Assembly (NCBI GenBank): GCA_017860295.1 | Contig: JAFNAS010000012.1 | Coordinates: 62,001 to 126,000, forward strand | Reading direction: 5' to 3' | Source of the DNA: Bacteroidota bacterium | GTDB lineage: Bacteria; Bacteroidota; Bacteroidia; Bacteroidales; Paludibacteraceae | DNA: 64,000 nt | Shown here: positions 17,157 to 25,500 of the stretch, piece after piece | Layout of the letters: each line of letters starts with the position of its first letter | How positions within the stretch are numbered: the stretch's first letter is position 1 | Made by a program: the position numbers and the translations under genes | Notes under the pieces: generated by a model | What the model was told of the DNA's origin: nothing | Databases searched by the model: none | The model's input: the letters and a program-made list of their open reading frames with translations, nothing else

Positions 17157-17324
17157 CTATTTTTAGCGTATTGAATATTCAGTGTTTTATGAAATTGTCG
17201 AGGAGTTGTTAGTTTGTTATGTTTTTTTATGAAAACAGAGGGCTTGTTTTATAATTTGTCTCAAAAAGCTGCATTTTCTGAGTGTTTGAGTAGGACTTGT
17301 TTTCTAGTTTGGTTGATGTATAGT

Positions 17325-17332
17325 TATCTTTG
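17325..17332 (+). promoter_or_regulatory. Bacteroidetes -7 element TATCTTTG upstream of the ZIP transporter
   Basis: A perfect TAnnTTTG match about 20 bases before the ATG at 17353. It excludes the GTG start at 17332 in the ORF track. Confidence 0.6.
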
Positions 17333-17352
17333 TGTTTAATATATTGATTTTA

Positions 17353-18150
17353 ATGGAACAACATAATTTATTGATAGCTTTTGGATTAACTCTTTTGGCA
17401 GGACTCTCGACCGGAATAGGAGGTCTTTTAACATACTTTTCAAAACAAACAAATCGCTCTTTTCTCTCTTTTTCTTTAGGGTTGGCGGCTGGCGTTTTGT
17501 TGTTTGTCTCATTTGTCGAAATATTTCCTGAATCACTTCGACTTTTCGAATCGGTAGTAGCTCCCTCAAAAGCTTTTACCTACACGCTTCTCTCTTTTTT
17601 TGCCGGCATTTTGGTTATGGCTTTTATTGATGTGCTTTGTCCTCACCATATTAAAATGGATCGGAGTGTTAATACCGAAAATGAACAGTTAAAGAGGAGT
17701 CTGAAAAAAATGAGTATTCTGATTGCTCTTGCTGTTACGTTGCATAATATTCCTGAAGGAATTGCGATGTTTACTATCGGGGTTTCCAATTATCGGTTGG
17801 TATTTCCTATTTTGCTGGCGATTATCATTCATAATATCCCTATAGGTATATCTATTTCAGTACCGATGTATCATGCAACTGGAAATCGTATAAAAGCGTT
17901 GTGCTTGGCATTAATCACCGGATTATCCACTCCGTTAGGGGCATTGCTAGCCTGGTTGTTTATTTTGCCTTACTGGTCGCCAGAGCTGGAAGGTATTGTT
18001 TTAGGAGCTGTTTCGGCAACGATGGTATATATTGCCGTTGACGAATTAATTCCGGCGGCGCATCACTACGGCAAAAGTCATTATTCTAAAATAGGTCTGA
18101 TAAGTGGAATGGCACTGGTTGCCATAGCATTGTTGTTAATGGGAGAATGA
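17353..18150 (+). CDS. zupT: ZIP-family zinc/divalent metal transporter (ZupT-like)
   Basis: The 265-residue protein has eight predicted membrane segments and the two ZIP metal-binding signatures TLHNIPEGIAMF in TM4 and IIHNIPIGISIS in TM5, matching ZupT. It imports zinc and other divalent cations through the inner membrane. A charged cytoplasmic loop (about residues 105-122, PHHIKMDRSVNTENEQ) carries a His pair, as is usual. The gene has its own promoter, divergent from the kinase. No Zur-like operator was recognised. Confidence 0.93.
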   Translation: MEQHNLLIAFGLTLLAGLSTGIGGLLTYFSKQTNRSFLSFSLGLAAGVLLFVSFVEIFPESLRLFESVVAPSKAFTYTLLSFFAGILVMAFIDVLCPHHIKMDRSVNTENEQLKRSLKKMSILIALAVTLHNIPEGIAMFTIGVSNYRLVFPILLAIIIHNIPIGISISVPMYHATGNRIKALCLALITGLSTPLGALLAWLFILPYWSPELEGIVLGAVSATMVYIAVDELIPAAHHYGKSHYSKIGLISGMALVAIALLLMGE

Positions 18151-18193
18151 AAAAGTAACGGCGATATTTCCAAATGTCGTTCAAATCAAGCCA

Positions 18194-18235
18194 TCATTGG
18201 TTATAAACACACCTTATTACAAAAATAACCAATGA
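18194..18235. repeat. 11-bp inverted repeat downstream of zupT
   Basis: TCATTGGTTAT (18194-18204) and ATAACCAATGA (18225-18235) are perfect inverted copies around a 20-base loop. No T-run follows, so a regulatory or protein-binding role is as likely as termination. Confidence 0.5.
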
Positions 18236-18349
18236 ATAGCGCGATAAATAAGGTCAAATGGTAAATACCGCCGTGTTTCAAGTAGTATAAAGAATAGATA
18301 GTAAAATAATAACTAATTCAAAAAGTGATGGTTGGGTGTTTTTCGATTG

Positions 18350-19276
18350 TTAGTGAGTGCTTTCCAATTTGACTTGTATCCATCCTTTAATAGGTTTCCC
18401 CATTTCGGAAGAAGTCGATTTTGAACCGGATGTACTTTGATCCATTCCACCACCGAGGCCACCCATTCCACCGCCGGGGCCACCCATTCCACCACCAGGG
18501 CCACCCATTCCACCGCCGGGGCCACCCATTCCACCGCCAGGGCCACCCATTCCACCGCCGGGGCCACCCATTCCACCGCCAGAGCCACTTTGCATTCCTT
18601 GTGGTAAAGAAAACTCGGAAAGTAATCCGATGCTGAGTAATCCTGTTGCGGAATTCTTAAGATTAAATATCGAATAAGGTAATTTGATGTTGTAGCAAAT
18701 TTTATGATTGGAAGTGGTAGTCAGCTTTACCCATTCAATACCAACGGCTCTTGAATCTCCATCAATGTCAAACAAAGCTCCTTTCAGATTGATTTGCTGT
18801 ACCTGTTGTGTGGGATCGGGACGTCTCGGCCCTCTGGACTGATTCTGATCGTCTTGTCCTTGTCCTCCTTGGTTTGGCTGTATTTGTGGTTGATCCATGG
18901 AAGGCGTAAGACCTCCTGGCCCGCTTTGCTGACGCAATGACATCAAAGAGGGGAAAATGACGGCATATCTGTCTTTCCCTTTTCCTGTAGGATCGATATA
19001 AACGGTTAGACCGTTGAATAGTAATTTTTGTTGCGTAGGATCATCGGTCGCAACCAACTGAATGTAAAAGCCGGTCGCATTGTTAAATGCTCGGATAAGC
19101 ATTTTATCGTTGGCAAACGACATAAACAGAGTGGAACTGTCTGGAGTTGCTACTGTTGTGAAATCGGGACAAAATTGGCTTTGAGTCTCCAGTTTGATTT
19201 TTGCATGAGCAAACAACGGAAAGCTACAGGCTAATGCGATGCATGCCAATTTTTGTAGGTGATGTTTTGTCTTCAT
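18350..19276 (-). CDS. Secreted protein with GGGMGGP heptad repeats
   Basis: The 308-residue protein has a signal peptide (about MKTKHHLQKLACIALACSFPLFAHA), a globular region of about 200 residues containing a disordered QPNQGGQGQDDQNQSRGPRRP stretch, then about seven copies of GGGMGGP before a short C-terminal segment ending WIQVKLESTH. The repeats correspond to 21-base tandem DNA units at 18441-18590. It follows the large barrel gene by 32 bases on the same strand, so both are probably one operon. The globular part has no motif I recognise. The Gly/Met/Pro-rich section suggests a flexible linker or an adhesive surface segment, but that is inference. Confidence 0.75.
   Translation of the reverse strand: MKTKHHLQKLACIALACSFPLFAHAKIKLETQSQFCPDFTTVATPDSSTLFMSFANDKMLIRAFNNATGFYIQLVATDDPTQQKLLFNGLTVYIDPTGKGKDRYAVIFPSLMSLRQQSGPGGLTPSMDQPQIQPNQGGQGQDDQNQSRGPRRPDPTQQVQQINLKGALFDIDGDSRAVGIEWVKLTTTSNHKICYNIKLPYSIFNLKNSATGLLSIGLLSEFSLPQGMQSGSGGGMGGPGGGMGGPGGGMGGPGGGMGGPGGGMGGPGGGMGGLGGGMDQSTSGSKSTSSEMGKPIKGWIQVKLESTH
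18441..18592. repeat. 21-bp tandem repeat array, about 7 units (encodes GGGMGGP)
   Basis: The unit CCACCGCCGGGGCCACCCATT recurs head to tail about seven times with scattered A/G changes. The period is a multiple of three and keeps the minus-strand reading frame, so copy-number change by slippage would alter repeat number without breaking the protein. Confidence 0.85.
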
Positions 19277-19308
19277 ATCTGTATATCTGTTGAGTTTAAG
19301 CTTTTTGA

Positions 19309-22131
19309 TTATATCGGTCGGGGTCCATTCGCAGTTTTTCCTCCGAAGTTGCCAAGAGTGTAGGTGAATGTTAGCATATAATACCGACCTAACACATTGC
19401 TCTGATGTGTTAGCGTGTATAGGGTAGTAGTACTACGGTTGAAATTGGAGTTTTGATTCAATAAATCATTGCATGACAAACGAAGGTCACCTGCATTTTT
19501 CTTGAGGAATTTTACCCCCAAAGAACAATTGAGCATATTTGTAATTTCATTTTTACTGCCTTGCTGAAAATAGCCGGTAAACGAATAGTTAGTCTGGCAA
19601 ACAATGTGATTCAATGCAATCCATGTCAGATTGGCGCCGGAATTGATATTCCAGTAATGAGAATCGGTCTGTCCGGGTAGTGAATTGTTGACTGAACTAA
19701 AGTTTGCCCGCGAATTGATGGTAAAGTCTACATTTTGGCTGATATTACTACTCAGAACCAGATTGCCTCCCCAAGAGAACTGATTCGAATAATTTTTTTG
19801 GTTGTTGATTATGCTTGGAGTTCTACTTGCATTGGCATTCATCATCAGGTGAATATTGGTTTTTATAGCAGTGAAGGGGAATCCATATCCAATCATTCCG
19901 TTCAAGTTATAATAGCCACTTAAATTCTGATAGGTAGATACTTGTCCTCCTTTGGCTAAGGTCTGGTTGTACTTTGTTAGCAATGTGTCGGATTGTGCAA
20001 TCAGTGTGTTGGAGGCTATGTAATTGTTTGATAAACTTCCACTTAGAAATGCCATCAAAACAGATGATGTTGACGAATTTGGAGCTACTAATCTTATGTT
20101 AAGGCTATGTTGATATGTCTGTGCCAGATGCGAATTTCCAATGGAAAGTTGAGTCGGATTGGTTTTGTCCAATACTTCCTGCAATTGCGTAATGGAAGGA
20201 GCACTGGCCGAAGTACGATAATCGACCTGTAGTTGTGCTGATGACGAAAAACTGTATCGTAGCATCATTGACGGTAGCACGTTATCATAGACTTTTGATG
20301 GTATGGAGAACGCATTGCTTAATTCATTTTCTCCCGTCAGATTGGCATGTTGGTAATTTACATTGGCATTCAAATTCATTTTTCGGGTGTGATATACATA
20401 GGACATTCCTCCGGAGTTTGTCTGGTAAATGCTCTTGTAAATACTGGTCAACGATGAATCAGGGCTATCGTACAAATGGCTGCTGTCGTTGTAGTTAAAT
20501 GCTTTTTGATTTGATTTGCTTTGTTGGTATCCATACATATAATTAAGCATAACCATACTTCTGCGGTTGATGGGTTCGGTGTATGAGGCATTTGCCGAAA
20601 ACGAATATGCGTTTGAATGCAAATTGGAATATTCGCGGATCGTATCCGAACTATTGGAAGAAAAAGAGGTGGTTATGGAATTCAGATAATTGTGTCCGTT
20701 TTTGTTTTGAGTAGTGGAGTTAATATCCAGAGACAAAGTTCTCCCTTTTCGATCGAATTTGTGCCGGTAAAGAATTTGCCCCGAGATATTAGCACCTTTC
20801 AATGAGGGTGCCGTGCTACTCGAAAAAGCATTTAAACGGTTAGTTGCCGAATCAGTGTGAGCCAATGTCATGTTGGTACCGTCGCTTTGTTGAAACGAGA
20901 TGTTGGGTCGAATGAAAAGAGAATTATTGTCGTCGATTGCGTAGTCGAGTCTGAAATTGAAACGATGGTTGATAACATGTGCTGTCGTGCTTTTATTTTC
21001 TAGATAGCTCTGCCCTTTTTGTACCGTGTATTCGTATAGAGAACTTTGCTCGGAGGCGTTGTTCACGGAACTGAAAAAATAATTTCCATCCAAGGTGATT
21101 TTTTTGCTCAGTTGATCTGAATAATTGAAGCCAATGGAGTTTGTCTTGTTAATACCATTCTGCGTATCAACCGAATAATTGCTGACGCCATCACTGTTTC
21201 CGGATGTTCCTCCGCCCGTAGAGCCTATTTGAGCCCCCGGAGGTCCGTTGGTATTGCCTCCGCCTGAAAAGATATTACCCATGGCGAAATTGCGTTCGTT
21301 GGTATTGTTGCTTTGACCGATAATAGTTATTCGGCGATCGTTTCTGAAAAGGCTGAGATTGCCTCCGGCAGAATACAAATTGTCATTCCCAGCTCCGGCA
21401 AATAAACGCCCGAATTGACTTCGTGTTACGCCAGTTTTTGTAACTACATTGATTGTTTTTAGCCTATTGCCATCATCAAATCCTGTAAAACGGGTTTGTT
21501 CGCTTTGGCTGTCGTATACCTGGATTTCGTTTACAATGGATGCGGGTAGATTTTTTAAAGCCGCAGTAATGTCATCTTTGAAAAATTCTTTTCCATCCAC
21601 CAATACTTGCTTTACCTCTTCACCATGTGCTTGTAATTTACCGTCTTGCATTACAATTCCAGGCATTTTTTGTACCAAATCCTGAACGGTTGCATCGGGG
21701 TTAGTTTTGTAAGCACTGGCATTCATTACCGTTGTGTCGCCTCGTTGTGTCGCAAGGGGAATAGTCGCTTTCACTACCACTTCGGTCATGTTTTGAGTTG
21801 TTTCTTTCAGAATTAGCGTACCGAGGCTGATGTTTTGCCCATCGAGAGAAATATTTTTTTCATAGTTTTGATAACCTACGAACGAAACCCTCAGCCGGAA
21901 AACTCCCGACAGCTTATAATGCAGATCGAATGTGCCGGTCGATGTGCTTATAGTGCTGGTGATGAGAGAACCAGTGCTGCCATAGAGAGCTATGCCGGCG
22001 TTGGGTATCGTTTGTTTAGTATTACCGTCAACTATTTTTCCGGTAATTTTTTGTGCCGAGGCAGTAATTGCTGATAGGAGACAAATACCTATTAGCAATT
22101 GTATAAGTTTATGATGTGATGTGTTTTTCAT
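19309..22131 (-). CDS. Outer-membrane beta-barrel protein, TonB-receptor-like with carboxypeptidase-regulatory domain
   Basis: The 940-residue protein has a signal peptide (ending SAITASA-Q), then a CarboxypepD_reg-like domain (KITGKIVDGNTKQTIPNAGIAL..., about residues 27-110), a plug domain (DATVQDLVQKMPGIVMQDGKLQAHGEEVKQVLVDGKEFFKDD, about 145-250) and a barrel of about 650 residues. This is the outer_membrane_beta-barrel_3 (OMP_b-brl_3) type, related to SusC/TonB receptors but with no evident TonB box. Substrate is unknown. It is flanked by an STN-like gene upstream and the GGGMGGP protein downstream on the same strand, suggesting one surface module. Confidence 0.88.
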   Translation of the reverse strand: MKNTSHHKLIQLLIGICLLSAITASAQKITGKIVDGNTKQTIPNAGIALYGSTGSLITSTISTSTGTFDLHYKLSGVFRLRVSFVGYQNYEKNISLDGQNISLGTLILKETTQNMTEVVVKATIPLATQRGDTTVMNASAYKTNPDATVQDLVQKMPGIVMQDGKLQAHGEEVKQVLVDGKEFFKDDITAALKNLPASIVNEIQVYDSQSEQTRFTGFDDGNRLKTINVVTKTGVTRSQFGRLFAGAGNDNLYSAGGNLSLFRNDRRITIIGQSNNTNERNFAMGNIFSGGGNTNGPPGAQIGSTGGGTSGNSDGVSNYSVDTQNGINKTNSIGFNYSDQLSKKITLDGNYFFSSVNNASEQSSLYEYTVQKGQSYLENKSTTAHVINHRFNFRLDYAIDDNNSLFIRPNISFQQSDGTNMTLAHTDSATNRLNAFSSSTAPSLKGANISGQILYRHKFDRKGRTLSLDINSTTQNKNGHNYLNSITTSFSSNSSDTIREYSNLHSNAYSFSANASYTEPINRRSMVMLNYMYGYQQSKSNQKAFNYNDSSHLYDSPDSSLTSIYKSIYQTNSGGMSYVYHTRKMNLNANVNYQHANLTGENELSNAFSIPSKVYDNVLPSMMLRYSFSSSAQLQVDYRTSASAPSITQLQEVLDKTNPTQLSIGNSHLAQTYQHSLNIRLVAPNSSTSSVLMAFLSGSLSNNYIASNTLIAQSDTLLTKYNQTLAKGGQVSTYQNLSGYYNLNGMIGYGFPFTAIKTNIHLMMNANASRTPSIINNQKNYSNQFSWGGNLVLSSNISQNVDFTINSRANFSSVNNSLPGQTDSHYWNINSGANLTWIALNHIVCQTNYSFTGYFQQGSKNEITNMLNCSLGVKFLKKNAGDLRLSCNDLLNQNSNFNRSTTTLYTLTHQSNVLGRYYMLTFTYTLGNFGGKTANGPRPI

Positions 22132-22232
22132 ACGACAATGATTTTTTACCGCAGGATGTCTGGAACTACATGTTGTTGAAAATTATTACAATTCTCATGG
22201 TCGTTATAAAACAACATGCTCGTTTCATAATT

Positions 22233-22598
22233 CTATTTTGCTCTTTGAGTTAGTTGCGTCAGCCATTCTTTCCGTTGTTTGGATGAAAGCTGCCGATCCG
22301 ATATAAGTATCGTTTGATTTTTTTCTACATAAGCAAAAAGATTCCATTGGTTTTTCCATTCTTTAAATAACTCGCCAAGCGAGTTGTCTTCAAAAGCATA
22401 GTAAGTAACCTCTATGTTTTGTAATTTTGTGGAATCGAACACAAAATGTAAATCATAATCATCACCAATAGCATCTAGTACATGATTGAGCGAACCTTTA
22501 TAGTTCCAACCCAATTTTATTTTGCCGATATTTTGCGTTTGAGCCATTGTGCTAAAGATAAAAAATAGCATAGGCAGCATCCATTTTTGATAGCGCAT
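22233..22598 (-). CDS. Stand-alone STN-like (secretin/TonB short N-terminal) exported protein
   Basis: From the ATG at 22598 the product is 121 residues, with a signal peptide (MRYQKWMLPMLFFIFSTMAQTQ). The mature part looks like an STN domain: GSLNHVLDAIGDDYDLHFVFDSTKLQNIEVTYYAFEDNSLGELFKEW, then ILISD at the end of the fold. STN domains are normally fused to TonB receptors that signal to an anti-sigma factor; here it is a separate protein encoded just before the large barrel. The ORF-track start at 22625 is upstream of the transcription start expected from the promoter at 22623-22630. Confidence 0.65.
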   Translation of the reverse strand: MRYQKWMLPMLFFIFSTMAQTQNIGKIKLGWNYKGSLNHVLDAIGDDYDLHFVFDSTKLQNIEVTYYAFEDNSLGELFKEWKNQWNLFAYVEKNQTILISDRQLSSKQRKEWLTQLTQRAK

Positions 22599-22622
22599 CT
22601 CTTTCTGTCGTTTTCTACGTTG

Positions 22623-22630
22623 CAAATGTA
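22623..22630 (-). promoter_or_regulatory. Bacteroidetes -7 element TACATTTG (surface locus)
   Basis: A perfect TAnnTTTG about 25 bases before the STN-like ATG, likely the promoter for the STN-barrel-GGGMGGP set. Confidence 0.6.
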
Positions 22631-22974
22631 TCGGTACTTGTTGAGAAAGAAAAAAATAATAGGCGAATAGGCGAATTGAGTAGGCGAAATTGGTTTTTCG
22701 ACGAAATTTCAGCTTTCTTGTTATTTGGACTAATAATATGTTAATTGAACATATTTATTTGATATTCAGTGTTTTGTTTGCATTATTGTGGAGTTTTTTT
22801 AAAAGAAGGCGTAACATGTTCGGTTGATTGAAATCCGATCTTTTCTCTAATTTTTCACTACATTTGCATCAACTTTGCAATCGTTTCTGGTTTTCTTGTG
22901 TGAGTATCAAATAATGGATATTTTATCTGGAGGAACAGAATAGAATTAGATTTGGCATACTAAAACGTATAATA
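22631..22974. other. Divergent intergenic region
   Basis: This 344-base gene-free stretch separates the leftward surface locus from the rightward LysM gene. It contains three close copies of AGGCGAA (22661-22690) near the leftward promoter and, at 22859-22866, the plus-strand element TACATTTG for the LysM gene. Nothing else is recognised. Confidence 0.6.
22859..22866 (+). promoter_or_regulatory. Bacteroidetes -7 element TACATTTG (LysM gene)
   Basis: A perfect TAnnTTTG, giving the LysM-binding-protein gene a leader of about 100 bases. Confidence 0.5.
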
Positions 22975-24798
22975 ATGAAACACTCCTGGATTTTGTGTGT
23001 TTGGATGTTTTTGGTTGTTTTCTGTGTGCAAGCTTGGCCTCAACAACTGAATTATCCGGTGGTAGAAGAAAACGGACAGAAATTTTACCAATACACCGTC
23101 GAAGCCAAGGAAGGCTTATATGCAGTTAGTCATAAATTTAATGTAACACAGGCCGATATTCTGAATTGTAATCCTTCCATTGCAGAGGGGTTGAAAGCCG
23201 GTCAGGTAATCCGCATCCCACTCTCTGCACAGTCTTTGCCCGCAGTGACAACTACGCGACAACATACGGTGATAAAAAAGCAAACACTCTATTCGATTGC
23301 TTATCAATACGGAGTGAGCGTGGAAGCTGTCGTTGCTATGAATCCCACCGCGGCGAAAGGAATAAAGGATGGGGATGTGCTCTTAATTCCACCGCCTCAG
23401 AAGAGAGGGGGAGAATTGAAAGAAGTTGGAGTGGTAGAAAATACGGAAATCAAACAACATCCTACGATAGTTAAAGAAGAGCCTAAAGCTGCCCTTGTGA
23501 CACCAAAACTGAAGGTTTTGAAAAATGCGATGCATCATCAGGTGGCTGCCGGTGAAACATTTTATAGCCTGAGTCGTATATATAACGTATCGGTAGAAGC
23601 AATTCAAAATGCCAATCCGACAGTGGAGGTGTTGAAAATTGGAGAGTCAGTGGTAATCCCTGTGGATACGGTTAAAACGTCAATTCGGGCAGTCAAAACG
23701 TTGGCTCAGCAGAGCCCTACGCTTTCCAATATTGGTAAAAGTAAAGTAAAAGTGGCTCTCTTATTGCCATTTTCTTTGGATGGAGAGAAAGATGATCCTA
23801 CAATTCAGAAATTTGTCGACTTCTATCGTGGAGTTCTGATCGCATTATCCGATTTGAAAGAACAGGGTATTTCGGTGGATGTACATACGTATGATGTTGC
23901 AAAAACGGTGGCAGGGGTCAATCGGATTCTGGAAAAAGAGGAGATGACTCACGTCGATTTGATTATAGGACCGGCTTATGCGGGACAGATAAAACCGGTG
24001 GCAGACTTTGCCAAGGCACATAAAATTTATACGGTGATTCCATTTACTCAGAAAGTAGAAGGTATTGCATCGAATCCATATTTGTTTCAGTTTAACCCAT
24101 CTATTCGGACGCAGTATGAGCGAGCAGCAGTTATGTTTGTAAAGAAATTTCGTGCATATAATATTGTAGTAGCTCATCTTGTCAATGAAAATGGCTCCGA
24201 TGATGGAGCTATTTTTGCTGAAAGCTTGATGTCAAAACTCAAACAAAGTCATATAGTTTATCATACGGCAACGCTTCAGGGAGGAAACCTCGAACCGATC
24301 AAGCCGTGGCTTACTGGTAGTAAACCGTCTATGGTGGTTTTGGCAACTTCGAGTGCAGAAAAAGCGGCTCCATATCTTTCGGCTTTTGCGGGATTAAACT
24401 CAGAAAGCAAGCCTGTCTCTTTGTACGGATTTCTCGATTGGGAGCCGGAAACCAATATATATCCGAATTTGTACTATTCGTCGTTGTTTTATACACATGA
24501 CAGAGACAATTTATCGGAGTATAATTACAAATATGTCAAATGGTTTCATTTGAAACCGAATTCGGGCGAAATTATCCGGTTTGATTTGCTAGGTTACGAT
24601 TTGTCTTTGTATTTTATTTCGGCTATAAGCAATTACGGAATATCCGGTTTATCACAGCATCTTAACAATCAACTGCCAGAGAATATAGAATCCCGATTTT
24701 CTTTCAAGAAAATTGCTCCCGGTGGCGGATATCAAAATAATGAATTGCATTTGCTCAATTACCGGAGTGGTAGAGGAGTAAGTCTTGTAGGCGAATAA
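22975..24798 (+). CDS. LysM-domain protein fused to a periplasmic-binding-protein (type 1) domain
   Basis: The 607-residue protein has a signal peptide, then three LysM modules (YTVEAKEGLYAVSHKFNV, HTVIKKQTLYSIAYQYGV and HQVAAGETFYSLSRIYNV, each ending in an I-P motif) and, from about residue 255, a domain with KVALLLPFSLDGE and LIIGPAYAGQIKPVADFAKAH. The latter is typical of type 1 periplasmic binding proteins of the LivJ/LpoA kind. LysM modules bind peptidoglycan, so the protein is probably a wall-tethered periplasmic sensor or a peptidoglycan-synthase activator. The LpoA parallel is an analogy, not an assignment. It is followed after 21 bases by a PorT-like gene. Confidence 0.88.
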   Translation: MKHSWILCVWMFLVVFCVQAWPQQLNYPVVEENGQKFYQYTVEAKEGLYAVSHKFNVTQADILNCNPSIAEGLKAGQVIRIPLSAQSLPAVTTTRQHTVIKKQTLYSIAYQYGVSVEAVVAMNPTAAKGIKDGDVLLIPPPQKRGGELKEVGVVENTEIKQHPTIVKEEPKAALVTPKLKVLKNAMHHQVAAGETFYSLSRIYNVSVEAIQNANPTVEVLKIGESVVIPVDTVKTSIRAVKTLAQQSPTLSNIGKSKVKVALLLPFSLDGEKDDPTIQKFVDFYRGVLIALSDLKEQGISVDVHTYDVAKTVAGVNRILEKEEMTHVDLIIGPAYAGQIKPVADFAKAHKIYTVIPFTQKVEGIASNPYLFQFNPSIRTQYERAAVMFVKKFRAYNIVVAHLVNENGSDDGAIFAESLMSKLKQSHIVYHTATLQGGNLEPIKPWLTGSKPSMVVLATSSAEKAAPYLSAFAGLNSESKPVSLYGFLDWEPETNIYPNLYYSSLFYTHDRDNLSEYNYKYVKWFHLKPNSGEIIRFDLLGYDLSLYFISAISNYGISGLSQHLNNQLPENIESRFSFKKIAPGGGYQNNELHLLNYRSGRGVSLVGE

Positions 24799-24819
24799 AT
24801 TAATAACAAACGACTAAGC

Positions 24820-25500
24820 GTGAAAATTTTCAGATTTCAGGTCACAAATACTATCTCTCGTTCCGTTATCACTGTGTTGTTCGTGGGAATATTTTTTACA
24901 AGTAAGGCTCAATCGGATGATTTTCAGCCTTATTTTAGTTTCGGTACTTCGCATGGGATAAGCCTTTCGAGTATCAATTTCTATCCGGCCGTAGTACAAA
25001 AACAGTTGATGGGCTATTACGGAGGTGTTGCGGCTAATTATGTTTCGGAAAAACACTGGGGTTTGCAGGTAGAACTTAATTATTCGCAGCGAGGATGGAA
25101 AGAACAGGAAACTTCGGGCGATTTTCAACGGAGACTTAATTACTTCGAAATGCCGGTTTTAACCCATTTTTATCTCGGCAATAAGTTTCGCTGGATGTTT
25201 AATGTTGGTCCTAAGATTGGGTATATGTTGTCTGAAAGTTCGCAAAATGCCGTTTCTTCTTCCAACAATCCGGAGAATACAATGTCTATTGCCAATAAGT
25301 TCGATTACGGTATTTGTGCCGGTTCCGGTTTCGAACTAGTCGTAGGATCTACCAGCTATGTGTTGGAAGCTCGTTATTCCTTTGGCTTGAGCGATATTTT
25401 TCCCAATTCAAAGACCGATACTTTCGGAAATTCGGGAAACAAGTTTTTGTCTATAACGTTGGGGGTATTTCTTCACTTTCCGGCTCAGCATCGGCATTGA
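24820..25500 (+). CDS. PorT-like outer-membrane beta-barrel protein
   Basis: The 226-residue product starts with GTG and has a signal-like segment (VITVLFVGIFFTSKAQS). The mature part is a small barrel with alternating-residue strands such as YGGVAANYVSEKHWGLQVELNYSQRGWKEQ and RLNYFEMPVLTHFYLGNKFRWMFNVGPKIGYML, the pattern of the PorT/OMP_b-brl_2 family. Some members act in type IX secretion, most are of unknown role. It is 21 bases downstream of the LysM gene and probably cotranscribed. Its last 50 bases overlap the 3' end of the convergent AI-2E-type gene. Confidence 0.82.
   Translation: MKIFRFQVTNTISRSVITVLFVGIFFTSKAQSDDFQPYFSFGTSHGISLSSINFYPAVVQKQLMGYYGGVAANYVSEKHWGLQVELNYSQRGWKEQETSGDFQRRLNYFEMPVLTHFYLGNKFRWMFNVGPKIGYMLSESSQNAVSSSNNPENTMSIANKFDYGICAGSGFELVVGSTSYVLEARYSFGLSDIFPNSKTDTFGNSGNKFLSITLGVFLHFPAQHRH

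Noticed and set aside
18441-18592. CRISPR or non-coding satellite
   Set aside because: The 21-base period keeps an open frame inside a protein with a signal peptide, so it is a coding repeat.
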